Part shown: piece by piece, positions 9,081 to 19,300 of the stretch
Layout: every line of letters starts with the position of its first letter
How positions within the stretch are numbered: the stretch's first letter is position 1
Translations under genes and position numbers: made by a program
Notes under the pieces: model-generated
Told to the model about the DNA's origin: nothing
The model's database searches: none
Seen by the model: only the letters and a program-made list of their open reading frames with translations
DNA from: G963665545 sp963665545
GTDB taxonomy: Bacteria > Pseudomonadota > Gammaproteobacteria > Xanthomonadales > SZUA-36
Length of the DNA: 64,000 nucleotides
NCBI GenBank assembly: GCA_963665545.2
Contig: CAXXKZ010000004.1
Coordinates: 1,240,001 to 1,304,000 of the forward strand
Direction of reading: 5' to 3'

Positions 9081-10757
9081 TCAAGGGATCGTTCCCGCGC
9101 GAGTGGCTGAGCACGGTTGGTCGTCCTTGCGCCGCAGCGTAAAAATCTTGTGTTCCCCCTGGGTCTGATAGGCGCGCGCCTCGTCTCCCCATAGATAGAG
9201 CGTTTTTTCCAGTGACAATATCTCCGCCACTCCTTCGATCTGATAGCACTTGAGCCAATAGCGAGGCATCCAGTCGAGAATCAATGAGTGAGAGGATGGC
9301 CGCGCGAGCCAGGACGCTTGCAGGTCTGCAATAATCAGGATTTCGGGCCTGGCGCGCTCAATTTCATCCATCATTTCATTTTGCATGATCAAGGCGTAGG
9401 GCTGTGGCTCCATCAGGGGATAGGTGTAGATATATCCGGTCGCCGATTTGCGGTCGGCATAGAAATAGATTTCGGGTTCCGAGCCGAGGATGGCGATCCG
9501 GTCGTCCGGCGCCGTGTTTTCCTTCAGGTAGCGCCCAATCTCGACCGCCTCAACGAACGGATTGGCCCGGTAGCGCAGTCGGCTCACCCGCTCTGGCGTG
9601 ATGGCAGTCAGGTAAGCCTGCTCCTTGACCGCGTAGGCAGCCACCAGCCCGGCAAAAATCAGCAACACCAGAAATTGTGCGAGCAGCGCCGGCAGCGACT
9701 TCCCCAACTCCCGATGCAGCGTCGCCGCGGCGATGCCAATGCAAATCCCCGCGGCGGGCAACATCAGGATGAAGTAGTGAGGCCGAAAGTAGAATCCCGG
9801 CACGATGGCCAGAAAGGAAAAAAGCACAAAGGCAGTGACGATGATCCGTGTATTTTTGGGCCAGGGGCGGGCCCACAGCAAAATCATCCCCAATGCACCG
9901 AATAACCAAAGCCACCCATTGCTCTGCGTCACAGTAGTCCAGCCATGAGTAAATAGCGTCCATACGAAAGACAGCGGCATTTCAGTGACATAGGCGCTGG
10001 CGTACTTGAAGGTCCAGAACCAGAAGCGATCCAGTACACCCTGGAGATACAGGACACCGATCACCAGGAAAAAGGGTACGGCTGATCCGGCAACCAAAAT
10101 CGCGCCCCTGCTGATGATGCCCCGGTAGCCGCGCCCGCCAACCCATTCGTGCCACCAGACCAACACTGCGGCCATGGCCAGGAACAAAATGCCATGTTGC
10201 TTCATCATGACGGCGATGCCGAACATCATCCCGGCCAGAAAAATCTTTCTTTGCCGGGTAGATTCCAATCCCGCCAGTAAAAGGATCATGCCAGCCAGAG
10301 CCGGAAGCAAAACAAAATGGGTGGCGTGGGCAAAGATGCCCATGATCCAGCGATCGAGGGCCAGGACTGCAAATCCGGCGGTGCCGATCGCCGCCGAAAA
10401 CGGCTCGAGAAATCGCCGAAGCAGGATGAACAACAGCACCGCCGTGCCGATATTCAGCACCAACAGGCCAATATGGACGCCCCATATGGTCTCGCCAAAC
10501 GCCGCAATAATCAGCGCATAGGCGTAGTAGGTGCCGGGAAACTTCATGTTGTAGGCGAGTTCGTAGGGTGGGATGCCCTGCAAGATCAGCTGGGCTGCAT
10601 AGGCGTATTCACCTTCGTCTCGCTCCAGCGGTACGTCGGCGAGTCTGAAACGCACCCAGGCCACGCCGACGAACACAATGCCCAGCAGGACGAAGGGCAA
10701 GTATTTTTCCAGGGTCGACAATATGGCCGCCGGGAGGGTCGTTCGCTGTTTACGCAT
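9081..10757 (-). CDS. GT39/ArnT-like membrane glycosyltransferase
   Basis: 558 residues, with about ten hydrophobic helices. The first periplasmic loop carries the acidic motif ERDEGEYAY (45-53), typical of the PMT/ArnT GT-C family that uses polyprenyl-phosphate sugars as donors, and is followed by the usual GIPPYELAYNMKFPGTYY-like segment. The last 130 residues form a soluble periplasmic domain (APDDRIAILGSEPEIYFYA). It is the last gene of a four-gene operon, 12 bp after the GT2 gene. That GT2 could make the polyprenyl-phosphate sugar this enzyme uses. The acceptor (protein, lipid A or glycan) is not determined. Confidence 0.85.
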   Translation of the reverse strand: MRKQRTTLPAAILSTLEKYLPFVLLGIVFVGVAWVRFRLADVPLERDEGEYAYAAQLILQGIPPYELAYNMKFPGTYYAYALIIAAFGETIWGVHIGLLVLNIGTAVLLFILLRRFLEPFSAAIGTAGFAVLALDRWIMGIFAHATHFVLLPALAGMILLLAGLESTRQRKIFLAGMMFGIAVMMKQHGILFLAMAAVLVWWHEWVGGRGYRGIISRGAILVAGSAVPFFLVIGVLYLQGVLDRFWFWTFKYASAYVTEMPLSFVWTLFTHGWTTVTQSNGWLWLFGALGMILLWARPWPKNTRIIVTAFVLFSFLAIVPGFYFRPHYFILMLPAAGICIGIAAATLHRELGKSLPALLAQFLVLLIFAGLVAAYAVKEQAYLTAITPERVSRLRYRANPFVEAVEIGRYLKENTAPDDRIAILGSEPEIYFYADRKSATGYIYTYPLMEPQPYALIMQNEMMDEIERARPEILIIADLQASWLARPSSHSLILDWMPRYWLKCYQIEGVAEILSLEKTLYLWGDEARAYQTQGEHKIFTLRRKDDQPCSATRAGTIP

Positions 10758-10769
10758 AGCAGCTTGAGC

Positions 10770-11522
10770 TCAGCCCTGGCGGGGAAATCTGTTGGACGAC
10801 ATCAGGTTCCAGCGGCACAATCTGAAAACGGCCGCCGTGGTAAGGCAACCAATGCCATAGCGCACACTGCCCGCAAAACTGATCGAGGAGGCGTCCGGAG
10901 CATAGCGGGTGGGGCAGGACACCTCGCCTATGGCGGCGCCCAGCCAGATTGTCTCCGCGATCAACTCGCTGTCAAAGACGAATTCATCGGAATTATGCTC
11001 CAGCGGCAGCCGTTCAAGTAGTGCGCGGGAATAGGCCCGGTAACCGGTGTGGAATTCAGACAATTTCGAGCCAAGTACCACGTTGCTGATCAGGGTCAGG
11101 CACCGATTGGCGATGTAACGCCACCACGGCATACCGCCCTGACGGGCCTGGCCACCGAGAATGCGCGAAGCAAGAACACATTCGTACAGCCCACTGGCGA
11201 CCATCCCCGCCATGGCAGGTATGAGTTTGGGTGTATATTGATAATCAGGGTGCACCATGACAACGATGTCAGCGCCATGCTCCAGCGCCAATCGATAGCA
11301 GGTTTTCTGGTTGGCGCCGTAGCCACGATTGCGCGCATGCCGGTGCACAACGACGTCTTTGAGTTCGCTCGCCCGTCTGGCCGTACCGTCCTCACTGGCG
11401 TCATCGACCACCAACACCAGATCAACCACTTCCTGTTCGATGACTTCACGCCAGGTTTTTCGAATCGTTTCGGCCGCATTGTAAGCAGGCATAACGACAA
11501 CCACACGGGCATTTTGAATCAC
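10770..11522 (-). CDS. GT2 glycosyltransferase, DPM1 / polyprenyl-phosphate sugar synthase-like
   Basis: 250 residues. The GT2 fold starts with VVVVMPAYNAAETI, the nucleotide-binding VVDDASEDGT at 38-47 and HPDYQY at 91-96, as in dolichol-phosphate mannose synthase homologues. No C-terminal membrane helices are present, which is the short DPM1-like form. The start overlaps the end of the preceding TPR gene by 4 bp (ATGA), so the two are translationally coupled. Likely role: transfer of a sugar from a nucleotide to polyprenyl phosphate on the cytoplasmic side, supplying the GT39-like and TMTC-like membrane enzymes of the same operon. Confidence 0.85.
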   Translation of the reverse strand: MIQNARVVVVMPAYNAAETIRKTWREVIEQEVVDLVLVVDDASEDGTARRASELKDVVVHRHARNRGYGANQKTCYRLALEHGADIVVMVHPDYQYTPKLIPAMAGMVASGLYECVLASRILGGQARQGGMPWWRYIANRCLTLISNVVLGSKLSEFHTGYRAYSRALLERLPLEHNSDEFVFDSELIAETIWLGAAIGEVSCPTRYAPDASSISFAGSVRYGIGCLTTAAVFRLCRWNLMSSNRFPRQG

Positions 11523-13453
11523 TGGGCTTCTTCCTCCCCAACCCCGGCGCCGGCAAGGATTTGCAACGCCTGGCGCGCGGCATCAAATTGCGGATCAATT
11601 TCCAGTGCGCTGCGCAAGATTTGCCGGGCGCTCGGAAGGTCGCCCTGCTGACTCAACAGCACCGCCAGATTGTACATGTAGTCGGTATTATCCTTTTGAA
11701 TTTTCAGGGCAATCTCAATCGCACTGACCGCTTGTTCCAAATTGCCCGCGGCCGCGTATGCAGCCGCCAGATTGTTGTGTGCGGCAGCGAAGCCGGGATC
11801 CAATTCAATCGCCCGGCGGTAATGCCCGATGGCTTCATCTGAGCGGCCCATTTCATCCAGGACAAGCCCCATGCCATTATGAGCCAGGGGATTGTCGGCC
11901 TTCAATTCCATTGATTTCTGATGCTGAGCAAGCGCTTCGTCCAGTTTTCCCTCGGCGGCCAGTGCGTTGCCGTAGCCCGTATAGGTATAGGCGAGATCCG
12001 GTCGCAGCGCCAGCGATTGCTGGTAGTGCACAATGGCTTGCGCAGGTTGCCCCAGGTCGGCGAGCGCCTGTGCCAACAAGGTATGGATTTGCGCAATGTT
12101 GGGCTTGATCCGAATCGCTGCCCTGAATTGTTCGACGGCATCGGCCTTTTGCCCGCGCTCAGTGAGCAATTTGCCGTACATACCATGAACCCGATAATTA
12201 TTCTGGGTCACCGCCAGGCTGCGAATCCAGAGGGTTTCGGCATTCTTCCAGTGCTCAATTTGTGTACGGCTCGCAAAGGCTAGCAGCACAATAATCAGCA
12301 CGCTCAGTGCCCAAAGCGGCGCTCGCCGTGCGGCGCGGCGGCCCAACAGTTCGTAACCGCCCCACGCCACTATAATGAACAGCCCTATCAGGGGAATATA
12401 AGTGTAGCGATCCGCCATCGATTGCGCGCCGACGCGGACCAGCCCAATGACGGGCACCAGGGTACCGAGAAACCAGAACCAACCCACAGGCACAAATGGA
12501 TAGCGCCGCATTCCCAAACCCGCCAGGGTGGTGATCAGGGCCAAAAACAGCGCTGCCGTTACGACTTTCCAGGCGGCAACGGACGCCGGGAACGAATACA
12601 GGATCGCCAGATCCGCAGGCCACCACATTGCTGCCACGTAGGCGCCATAGGAAACCACCGCATTGGACAAACGCAAGCCGGCCGAGGCCGCCTCCAATTC
12701 AACGACGGCGCCACTCTCCCGCTGCACGATGTAGGTGATGACACTCGATAAGGCCACCAGGATGAATAAGGGTATTTTTTCGATCAGCAGGGCCAGCCAC
12801 TGCCGCGAGCGCCAATGGTCGATCCTAATTCTTTGCAGCGGCCAAAAGTCCAGCAGCAAGAGCACAAAGGGTAAAGTCACCAGCATCGGCTTGGACATCA
12901 ATCCCAGTGCGAGGAAGAAAATGACCAGCAGGTAAGCCCGGCCGGATTTCTGCTTCGAATAGCTTGAGTAAGCCCAGAGTGTCAGCATGAAGAACAGCGC
13001 GCTCAGCACATCTTTGCGCTCTGAAATCCAGGCCACCGACTCCACATGCAATGGGTGAACTGCGAACAGCGCCGCCACCAGGGCGCTCCTTCCCACGGCG
13101 CACGTCATGGTGAGCAGAACGCCAAACAGCAGGACGCTGTTGAGCATGTGAAATGCCAGATTGACCCAGTGGTGTGCACCCGGGTTCATGCCGAAGACCT
13201 CGACATCCAGCATGTGTGATATCCAGGTCAATGGGTGCCAGTTGGACGCGTGGCTCTGCGTGAAGGCCCACACCAGCCCTGGCCAACTGATGCCCCTGCT
13301 GACCTGTGGATTATCGTGAACGTACTGAGGGTCGTCGAACATGATGAAATCGAAAGAGCCGACATTCCAGAATGTCGCTGCTGTGACGAGCAGCACAAAG
13401 GCCATCGCCGCCCACACCAGACCTCCCGGGATAGTCCGGTCAGGCTTGCTCAT
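11519..13453 (-). CDS. TMTC-like TPR membrane protein, putative GT-C glycosyltransferase (copy 2)
   Basis: 644 residues. The N-terminal 400 residues hold about ten membrane helices with the acidic first loop DFIMFDDPQYVHDNPQV and the HPLHVESVAWISERKD segment shared with eukaryotic TMTC O-mannosyltransferases and their bacterial relatives. From about residue 420 there are six to seven TPR units (for example DEAIGHYRRAIELDPGFAAA). It is a close paralogue of the upstream gene but carries more TPRs. The ATG at 13453 is the third of three ATGs in a 16-bp tandem repeat; only this one opens the long frame. An enzymatic role in O-glycosylation of exported proteins is inferred from the family. Confidence 0.8.
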   Translation of the reverse strand: MSKPDRTIPGGLVWAAMAFVLLVTAATFWNVGSFDFIMFDDPQYVHDNPQVSRGISWPGLVWAFTQSHASNWHPLTWISHMLDVEVFGMNPGAHHWVNLAFHMLNSVLLFGVLLTMTCAVGRSALVAALFAVHPLHVESVAWISERKDVLSALFFMLTLWAYSSYSKQKSGRAYLLVIFFLALGLMSKPMLVTLPFVLLLLDFWPLQRIRIDHWRSRQWLALLIEKIPLFILVALSSVITYIVQRESGAVVELEAASAGLRLSNAVVSYGAYVAAMWWPADLAILYSFPASVAAWKVVTAALFLALITTLAGLGMRRYPFVPVGWFWFLGTLVPVIGLVRVGAQSMADRYTYIPLIGLFIIVAWGGYELLGRRAARRAPLWALSVLIIVLLAFASRTQIEHWKNAETLWIRSLAVTQNNYRVHGMYGKLLTERGQKADAVEQFRAAIRIKPNIAQIHTLLAQALADLGQPAQAIVHYQQSLALRPDLAYTYTGYGNALAAEGKLDEALAQHQKSMELKADNPLAHNGMGLVLDEMGRSDEAIGHYRRAIELDPGFAAAHNNLAAAYAAAGNLEQAVSAIEIALKIQKDNTDYMYNLAVLLSQQGDLPSARQILRSALEIDPQFDAARQALQILAGAGVGEEEAQ

Positions 13454-13491
13454 GGTCCGGTCTACTCATGGTTCGGTCTGCTCATGGTTCG
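13453..13491 (-). repeat. 16-bp tandem triplication over a coupled start codon
   Basis: Read on the minus strand, three near-identical 16-bp units (ATGAGCAGACCGAACC and variants) put ATG codons at 13485, 13469 and 13453. The first ATG overlaps the TGA of the upstream TPR gene (ATGA). ORFs from the first two ATGs stop after 7 and 9 codons; only the third opens the 644-residue gene. Confidence 0.85.
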
Positions 13492-15230
13492 GTCCCCGCC
13501 TGACGCAGGGCCGACAGGGCCTCCCTGGCCTCCGAAAACTTTGGATCATGGATCAAAGCGATCTCGAGATGCCGGCGTGCCAGCTCAAAACTGCCGACCT
13601 GGCTGAGCAAAACGGCATAATTGTAGTGATAGTCCACGTTGTTGGGCTGCAGGCTGATTGCGATCTTCATTTCCGCCAATGCCTCATCAATTTTCCCAAG
13701 TTTGGCATAGGCCGCTGCCAGATTGTTTCGCGATGCCGCCAGTGCGCCATCTTGCACCAGGGCCTGCTGGTAGTGAGCAATCGCCTCATCCACCCGTCCG
13801 AGTTCATCCAGTACCGACCCCAATGCATGATGCGTCACCGGCGCATCGGGCCTAAGCTCCAGGGCCCGGGAAAAATGCGGCACTGCTTCCTGGAATCGCC
13901 GCTGGGTCACCAGCGCATCCGCCAGGCCGTTGTGAATCAGCGCAAGGGCGGGCTTTGCGTATTCCGACCTGGGGTGAGGCGCGACCGCCAACGTCCGGGT
14001 CCACAGCGTCACCGAATTTTTCCAGTACTGGTTTTGATGCCAGCTTGCCCAGGCCAGTGTGGCGACCAGCAGGAACGCCGGCAGCAGGCGTGCAAGATGA
14101 CTGGCAGTCCACCGCCCAAGCAGGTCATGTGCGCCCCAGGACAGCATGATCAACAGGCCCACACTGGGGAGATAGGTATACCGGTCTGCCATGGCCTGGC
14201 TGCCCACCTGGACCACCCCGATGACCGGCACCAGCATACCCAGGTACCAGAACCAACCCACCGCGACATAGGGGAATCGTCGAAATGCAGCGACCGCAAT
14301 GGCGCTGACGGCCAACAGACTTAGCGCGGACAAACCCGTTTTCCAGGGCGGGAGGTCACCGGGGTAAGGATAGACCACGGCCAGATTGACCGGCCAGATC
14401 AACTTGAAGCCGTAATGCACATACGATGAGACCGCGTTGACCAATCGGGCTTCCAGGGGGATGGTGTCAAGTGCGCTCATTGTACCCCCCTGTCGCTGCA
14501 CCAAAAGCGTGACCACGCCGGACAGCAGGACCAGGACCAACAGCGGTATTTTCTCGGCACCCAAACGCTGGGCCAGAGATCGGTCCCATTGCTTCGGGCC
14601 GATCCGCTGCAACGGCCAGGCGTCCAGCAACAGCAACACGAATGGCGTGGTGACCAACATCGGTTTTGACTGCAAACCCAGCGCCAACAGCACCAAGACG
14701 AGCAGGTAGCGGTTGATCGTTGGCCGCCGTGCATAGGTGGTATAAGTCCATAACACCAACAGGAAGAAAAACGCACTCAAAACGTCCTTGCGCTCCGCTA
14801 TCCACGCCACTGATTCCACGTGCAGGGGGTGGACTGCGAACAACGCCGCCACCAGGGCGCTGCGGCCCGCAGCATGGGTGGCGCGAAACAGAATACCGAA
14901 CAACAGGAGCGTATTGACCAGATGAAAGAGCAGATTGATCCTGTGATGGGCCGCCGGATTCACGCCGAACCATTCCACATCCAGCATCAGTGACAGCCAG
15001 GTCAGCGGGTGCCAGTTCGACGCGTGTCCGGTACGAAAGGCCCAGGCGATCCCTTCCCGAGTCAGTCCGGCGGCCACCTCGGAATTGTTATAGACATACT
15101 GCGGGTCATCAAAGTTGACGAAATCAAAGTCGCCCACGGATGAGTAGGTGACCAGGGTGACGAGTACCAGCGCCACAATCACCCACATCAAAGGCGTTGT
15201 TAAAACTGAAGACTTCAGGGACAGGTTCAA
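13482..15230 (-). CDS. TMTC-like TPR membrane protein, putative GT-C glycosyltransferase (copy 1)
   Basis: 582 residues. The arrangement matches its downstream paralogue: about ten membrane helices, the acidic first loop DFVNFDDPQYVYNNSEV, HPLHVESVAWIAERKD near residue 135, and a C-terminal TPR block from about 405 with four to five repeats (DEAIAHYQQALVQDGALAAS). It leads the minus-strand operon copy 1 - copy 2 - GT2 - GT39. Its TGA overlaps the first ATG of the 16-bp triplication that precedes copy 2. Two paralogues with different TPR lengths may glycosylate different targets (inference). It could instead act as a non-catalytic scaffold, since bacterial members are little studied. Confidence 0.8.
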   Translation of the reverse strand: MNLSLKSSVLTTPLMWVIVALVLVTLVTYSSVGDFDFVNFDDPQYVYNNSEVAAGLTREGIAWAFRTGHASNWHPLTWLSLMLDVEWFGVNPAAHHRINLLFHLVNTLLLFGILFRATHAAGRSALVAALFAVHPLHVESVAWIAERKDVLSAFFFLLVLWTYTTYARRPTINRYLLVLVLLALGLQSKPMLVTTPFVLLLLDAWPLQRIGPKQWDRSLAQRLGAEKIPLLVLVLLSGVVTLLVQRQGGTMSALDTIPLEARLVNAVSSYVHYGFKLIWPVNLAVVYPYPGDLPPWKTGLSALSLLAVSAIAVAAFRRFPYVAVGWFWYLGMLVPVIGVVQVGSQAMADRYTYLPSVGLLIMLSWGAHDLLGRWTASHLARLLPAFLLVATLAWASWHQNQYWKNSVTLWTRTLAVAPHPRSEYAKPALALIHNGLADALVTQRRFQEAVPHFSRALELRPDAPVTHHALGSVLDELGRVDEAIAHYQQALVQDGALAASRNNLAAAYAKLGKIDEALAEMKIAISLQPNNVDYHYNYAVLLSQVGSFELARRHLEIALIHDPKFSEAREALSALRQAGTEP

Positions 15231-15303
15231 TTTCGCTTAGGTTCAGCAGGCGTTTGCTCGTCACTGCTCAGCTTAGCAAATGCAGGTTCGCACGGTGGCA
15301 AAC

Positions 15304-15333
15304 AAAAACCCCGCGGTGCAAACCACCGCGGGG
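15304..15333 (-). terminator. Intrinsic terminator after the IPTL-CTERM gene
   Basis: A perfect 10-bp stem (CCCCGCGGTG / CACCGCGGGG) with a 5-nt loop is followed on the minus strand by TTTTTG. It lies 25 bp past the stop codon at 15358. Confidence 0.9.
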
Positions 15334-15357
15334 CCAGGTCAGTCAAATGCGGCCGCT

Positions 15358-16272
15358 TCAGGCGAATCGTCGAAGTCCGACGACGCCGATGCCCAGCATC
15401 AACAGCGCCAATAGCGCCAGGCCATACTGGTTCAGGGTCGGAATGCCCTCGTAGATACGCGTGTTATAGATGGTACATTCAATGCCCTCTTCAGCGATTC
15501 TGACTGGCAATTCCTCACACTCACTGTCATCACTATCTACAGAGCTGTCTTTGACACGCTCTTCGGCGTAACACCAGGTCAGGCCATTCCAGTGCGGCCA
15601 GACATCAAAGGTATCGCTGTCCACCAGGCCATGGAACCACAAGGTGTTGGAATAGAAGTGGTCGGGTGAGTCAAATATGTTCTGCTCGCCTACACAGTCG
15701 TAATGCGCGCGGGCCCACAGAGAGTTGTTGAATTCAAGATGCTCATCGAACCACACCTTGTGGACCGTAACCGTCACCGGATCAAGGTCGTTGAAGATCA
15801 CGCAAAGATTCTCATCCCCGGGCTGGACGTTTTCATAGAAACAGTCAGATTCATCGCCAATGACTGAATCACCACTGGCTGTATAAGTGGTCGTGTAGCC
15901 CGGTAAATCGGTTTCCGTAATCTGACAATCTGTCCCCGGAGTGGAGAAAAACACCAGTACAAAGGTATGTCCTGCATTCTGGCCTGGCGCAACATTCGTG
16001 GTCTGGACAGGGATGAGGCCAGAGTTGCAGTCCAGCGTCGCCTCGATTTCCATCGGATTTCGGTCACTGAACAACTTGATGACCTTGAATGTTGCCCGTC
16101 GATCCTCCTCTTCTATCTCACCACAGGCGCGATTATCGCTCAGATCGATGTCTGTGGCGCTGCCCAATACACCATTGGCGAAGCCCGTGTTCTCCTGGAA
16201 GTCCTGGAAATTGTCACAATCGAGATCGCCGGCGTCGGCCAATAAGAAATCGACCAGGAAGGTTTGGGTCAC
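15358..16272 (-). CDS. C-terminal fragment of the giant protein, with IPTL-CTERM sorting tail
   Basis: 304 residues from ATG 16272, in the same frame as the 16306-20265 piece but after its TAG. It holds the end of the last DUF11-like repeat (DLDCDNFQDF through LSDNRACGEI), a Cys-rich linker and two shorter beta-rich modules. The tail GIPTLNQYGLALLALLMLG plus RRFA is a clear IPTL-CTERM signal: IPTL motif, membrane helix, basic end. Such tails are recognised by exosortase-type enzymes that process envelope proteins. As a separate product it has no signal peptide, so it could not reach the envelope. Confidence 0.7.
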   Translation of the reverse strand: MTQTFLVDFLLADAGDLDCDNFQDFQENTGFANGVLGSATDIDLSDNRACGEIEEEDRRATFKVIKLFSDRNPMEIEATLDCNSGLIPVQTTNVAPGQNAGHTFVLVFFSTPGTDCQITETDLPGYTTTYTASGDSVIGDESDCFYENVQPGDENLCVIFNDLDPVTVTVHKVWFDEHLEFNNSLWARAHYDCVGEQNIFDSPDHFYSNTLWFHGLVDSDTFDVWPHWNGLTWCYAEERVKDSSVDSDDSECEELPVRIAEEGIECTIYNTRIYEGIPTLNQYGLALLALLMLGIGVVGLRRFA

Positions 16273-16305
16273 TGTCCAGGTTTCCGATACCCCGGAAGCC
16301 AGCGG

Positions 16306-19300
16306 CTAGTCGTCGACGATCTTGTCGCCGTTGTCAAACGGACTCTTGACCGTCGCGCCCGGGTCCACACCCGGTCCGGTGGCGTAGACGATGGTGCCCT
16401 GGCCGACCAGCGTTATGTTCGGGCCGGGCGTGAATGTATCGTCAATATCGTAGATACCATCGCCATCACCATTATTGGTTGCGGTGACGGTGTATTGAAC
16501 CGTGAACGTGGAATCGTTGTTGTCCTGCACGTCTTTGACCGTCTTGGCCAGATTGATCTGCGGCAAGGGCGCGCAAGCGCGGTTGTCGGTCAAGTCGATG
16601 TCGGTACTGCTGCCCAGCACGCCATTGGCGGTACCCGTGTTGGTAGCGGGATTATCCGAATCCGTACAATCCAGATCGCCGGCCTCGGCATTGGCGGCAT
16701 CAATCATGAAGACCGCAGTGATGCGCCAGACTTCCTCGTCACCGAAGGCCAGGAACGCGTTGTCGACCACCCCTGTGTCACCGCTATTGAACGGCGAATT
16801 GATGGTAGGTGCTCCGTTCGGTCCCGGGCCGCTGTGGTAAACGATGGTGGGGAAGTCTTGCAGCGTGACGTTATTTCCTTCTGTAAATGTATCGTCGATA
16901 TCGTAGATACCGTCACCCAGGCCGTTGTTGGTCGCCGTGACCTCATAGATCACCGTAAAGGTTCCGTTCGGATTTTCCTCCATACTGAACACGGTCTTGG
17001 CCAGATTGATTTGCGGCAAGGGCGCACAGGCGCGGTTGTCGGTCAGATCAATGTCGGTACTGCTGCCCGTTACGCCATTGGCGGTACCGGTAAGCGTTGC
17101 AAAGTCATCTGAATTCTCACAATCCAGATCCTCAGCCACGGCATTGGCGGCGTCGATGTTGAATACCGCGGTGATCCGCCAGACATCAGGGTTTGAGCCC
17201 GCCAGCAGGGTGATATTATCCGCCGCTTTTCCGGGATCGTTGAACGGATTGTTGACCGTACCCAGCATGGGCCCATCACCGCTGTGATAGACGATGGCTG
17301 CCTGGCCGCCAACCAAGGTGACATTGGTTCCCGGGGTAAAGTCGTCATCGATATCATAGATGCCCGCTCCGTCACCGTTATTGGTAGCAGTCACCTCGTA
17401 AATCACCGTGAAGGTTCCGTTCGGATTTTCCACCATACTGACCACGGTTTTGGCCAGATTGATCTGCGGCAAGGGCGCGCAAGCGCGATTGTCGCCAAGA
17501 TCATCATCGGTCACACTGCCCAGCACACCGTTGGCCGTACCTGTCGTGGTCACGAAATCGTCGGAATCTTCACAATCCAGATCCTCAGCCTCGGCATTGG
17601 CGGCGTCGATGTTGAATACCGCAGTGATCCGCCAGACATCCGGCGTACCTGGGGCCAAGGACTGATCGTCTACCGGCTTCCCGCCGTCGGAGAAGGTAGC
17701 CATCACGGTGCCGTTTGAGCCGGGGCCACTGTAGTAGATGATGGTTGCCTGACCGCCAACCAAGGTGACATTGGTTCCCGGAGTAAAGTCGTCATCGATA
17801 TCATAGGTGCCGGTACCGGAACCCGTGTTGGTTGCCGTTACCTCGTAGATCACCGTGAAGGTACCGTTCGGATTTTCCACCATGCTGAAAACCGTCTTGG
17901 CCAGATTGATGGCAATCACCGAATTGGTATAGGTGCAGACAATGGTGTCATTGTTATCGTCCCCAACTATGCTCAGCGAATGGAATCTTCCGGAGCCCGA
18001 CGGTTGATTTGTCGAGTTACTACAGGCGAAGGTGGTTTCGTAGAGGCCGCTATTACCCACGCCGAGCACCTCGCTGAGACTGATGGTCTCGCCCACAAGC
18101 GCACTGATGCTTGCCTGGTTGCCGCCATCCACCTCGCTGCCCGCACCACCCATAGCCGTAGACGTGGCGCCGTCGCTGCCGCTGTTGGCGCCGCTCAAAG
18201 AAAGGGCCGCCGTGTCGCTGGCCACCCCGTCAACCCATTCCTTGCGAAGGATCAGGATAGCCGTCTGCACCGTGTTGGTGTAGGTGCACACAATATCGGT
18301 GGCCGAGGCTCCGACCACCAGAGCATGGGCTTGACCCCCACTGCCTGGCGTGACCGCACCGTTGCCAGTATTGCCCGTGCAGGCAATTACCGGGGTGTAA
18401 GTCCCAATGTTGCTGCCAAAGGTTTCACTCAGATCGACGGATTCACCCGCCTGTACCGGCAAAATCGCGGTATTGGCATTGTCGGTCTCGGTGCCGGCAA
18501 AACCGGTTGAAACCGAAGTGTCGCTGGCGGTGCCGTTGACGCTACCGCTCAGGGTGAGTAAGGCACTGTCACTGGCCACGCCATTGACCCAGGACTTTCT
18601 GAGCGTCAGATTGATGTTCTGGATGGTGTTGGTAAAGGTGCAGATCACTCCGTTAGCAATGTCTGATGAATCTATGGTCAAAGTGCGGTTTGTTGCCGAG
18701 CCGCCAGGGGCGTTGAAATTGCCCGAACACGCAAAGCTCGTGGCATAGCTACCACTGCCGCCCAGCACTTCAGTCAGGGTGATCGATTCTCCGTCCGATA
18801 TCGTCAAATTGGCGACGTCGGTGTTATCCAACTGGTTGCCACCCGTGGCCGTGGAGGTGTCGTTGTCGGTGCCGTTGACACTGCCGCTCAGGGTAAGCAA
18901 TGCCGTATCGCTGACCACGCCGCCTACCCACTCCTTCCTCAGCGTCAGTCCGCCGGTCAGCTCCGTGTTGGTGTAAGTACACACGATCGCGCCTGCCTGG
19001 GCGTCAACGACCAGAAAACGGGACAAATTTGAACCGGTCGGCCCGACGCCATTGTTGCCCGTACAGGCAAACGTGGTGGAATAACTTCCGCTGCCACCCA
19101 GGACTTCAGTGAGATTGACCGTTTCACCGGCCAGGGCGGTCAATAGAGCAGTGTTGGCGTTATCAATAAAGCTGCTTCCGGTCGCAATGGACGTGTCGGT
19201 AGCAGAGCCAGGCGACCCGCTGATGCTGCCGCTCATTGTCAATAACGCTGTATCGCTGTTTACGCCATTGACCCATTCCTTGCGCAAAGTCAGGCTCTTG

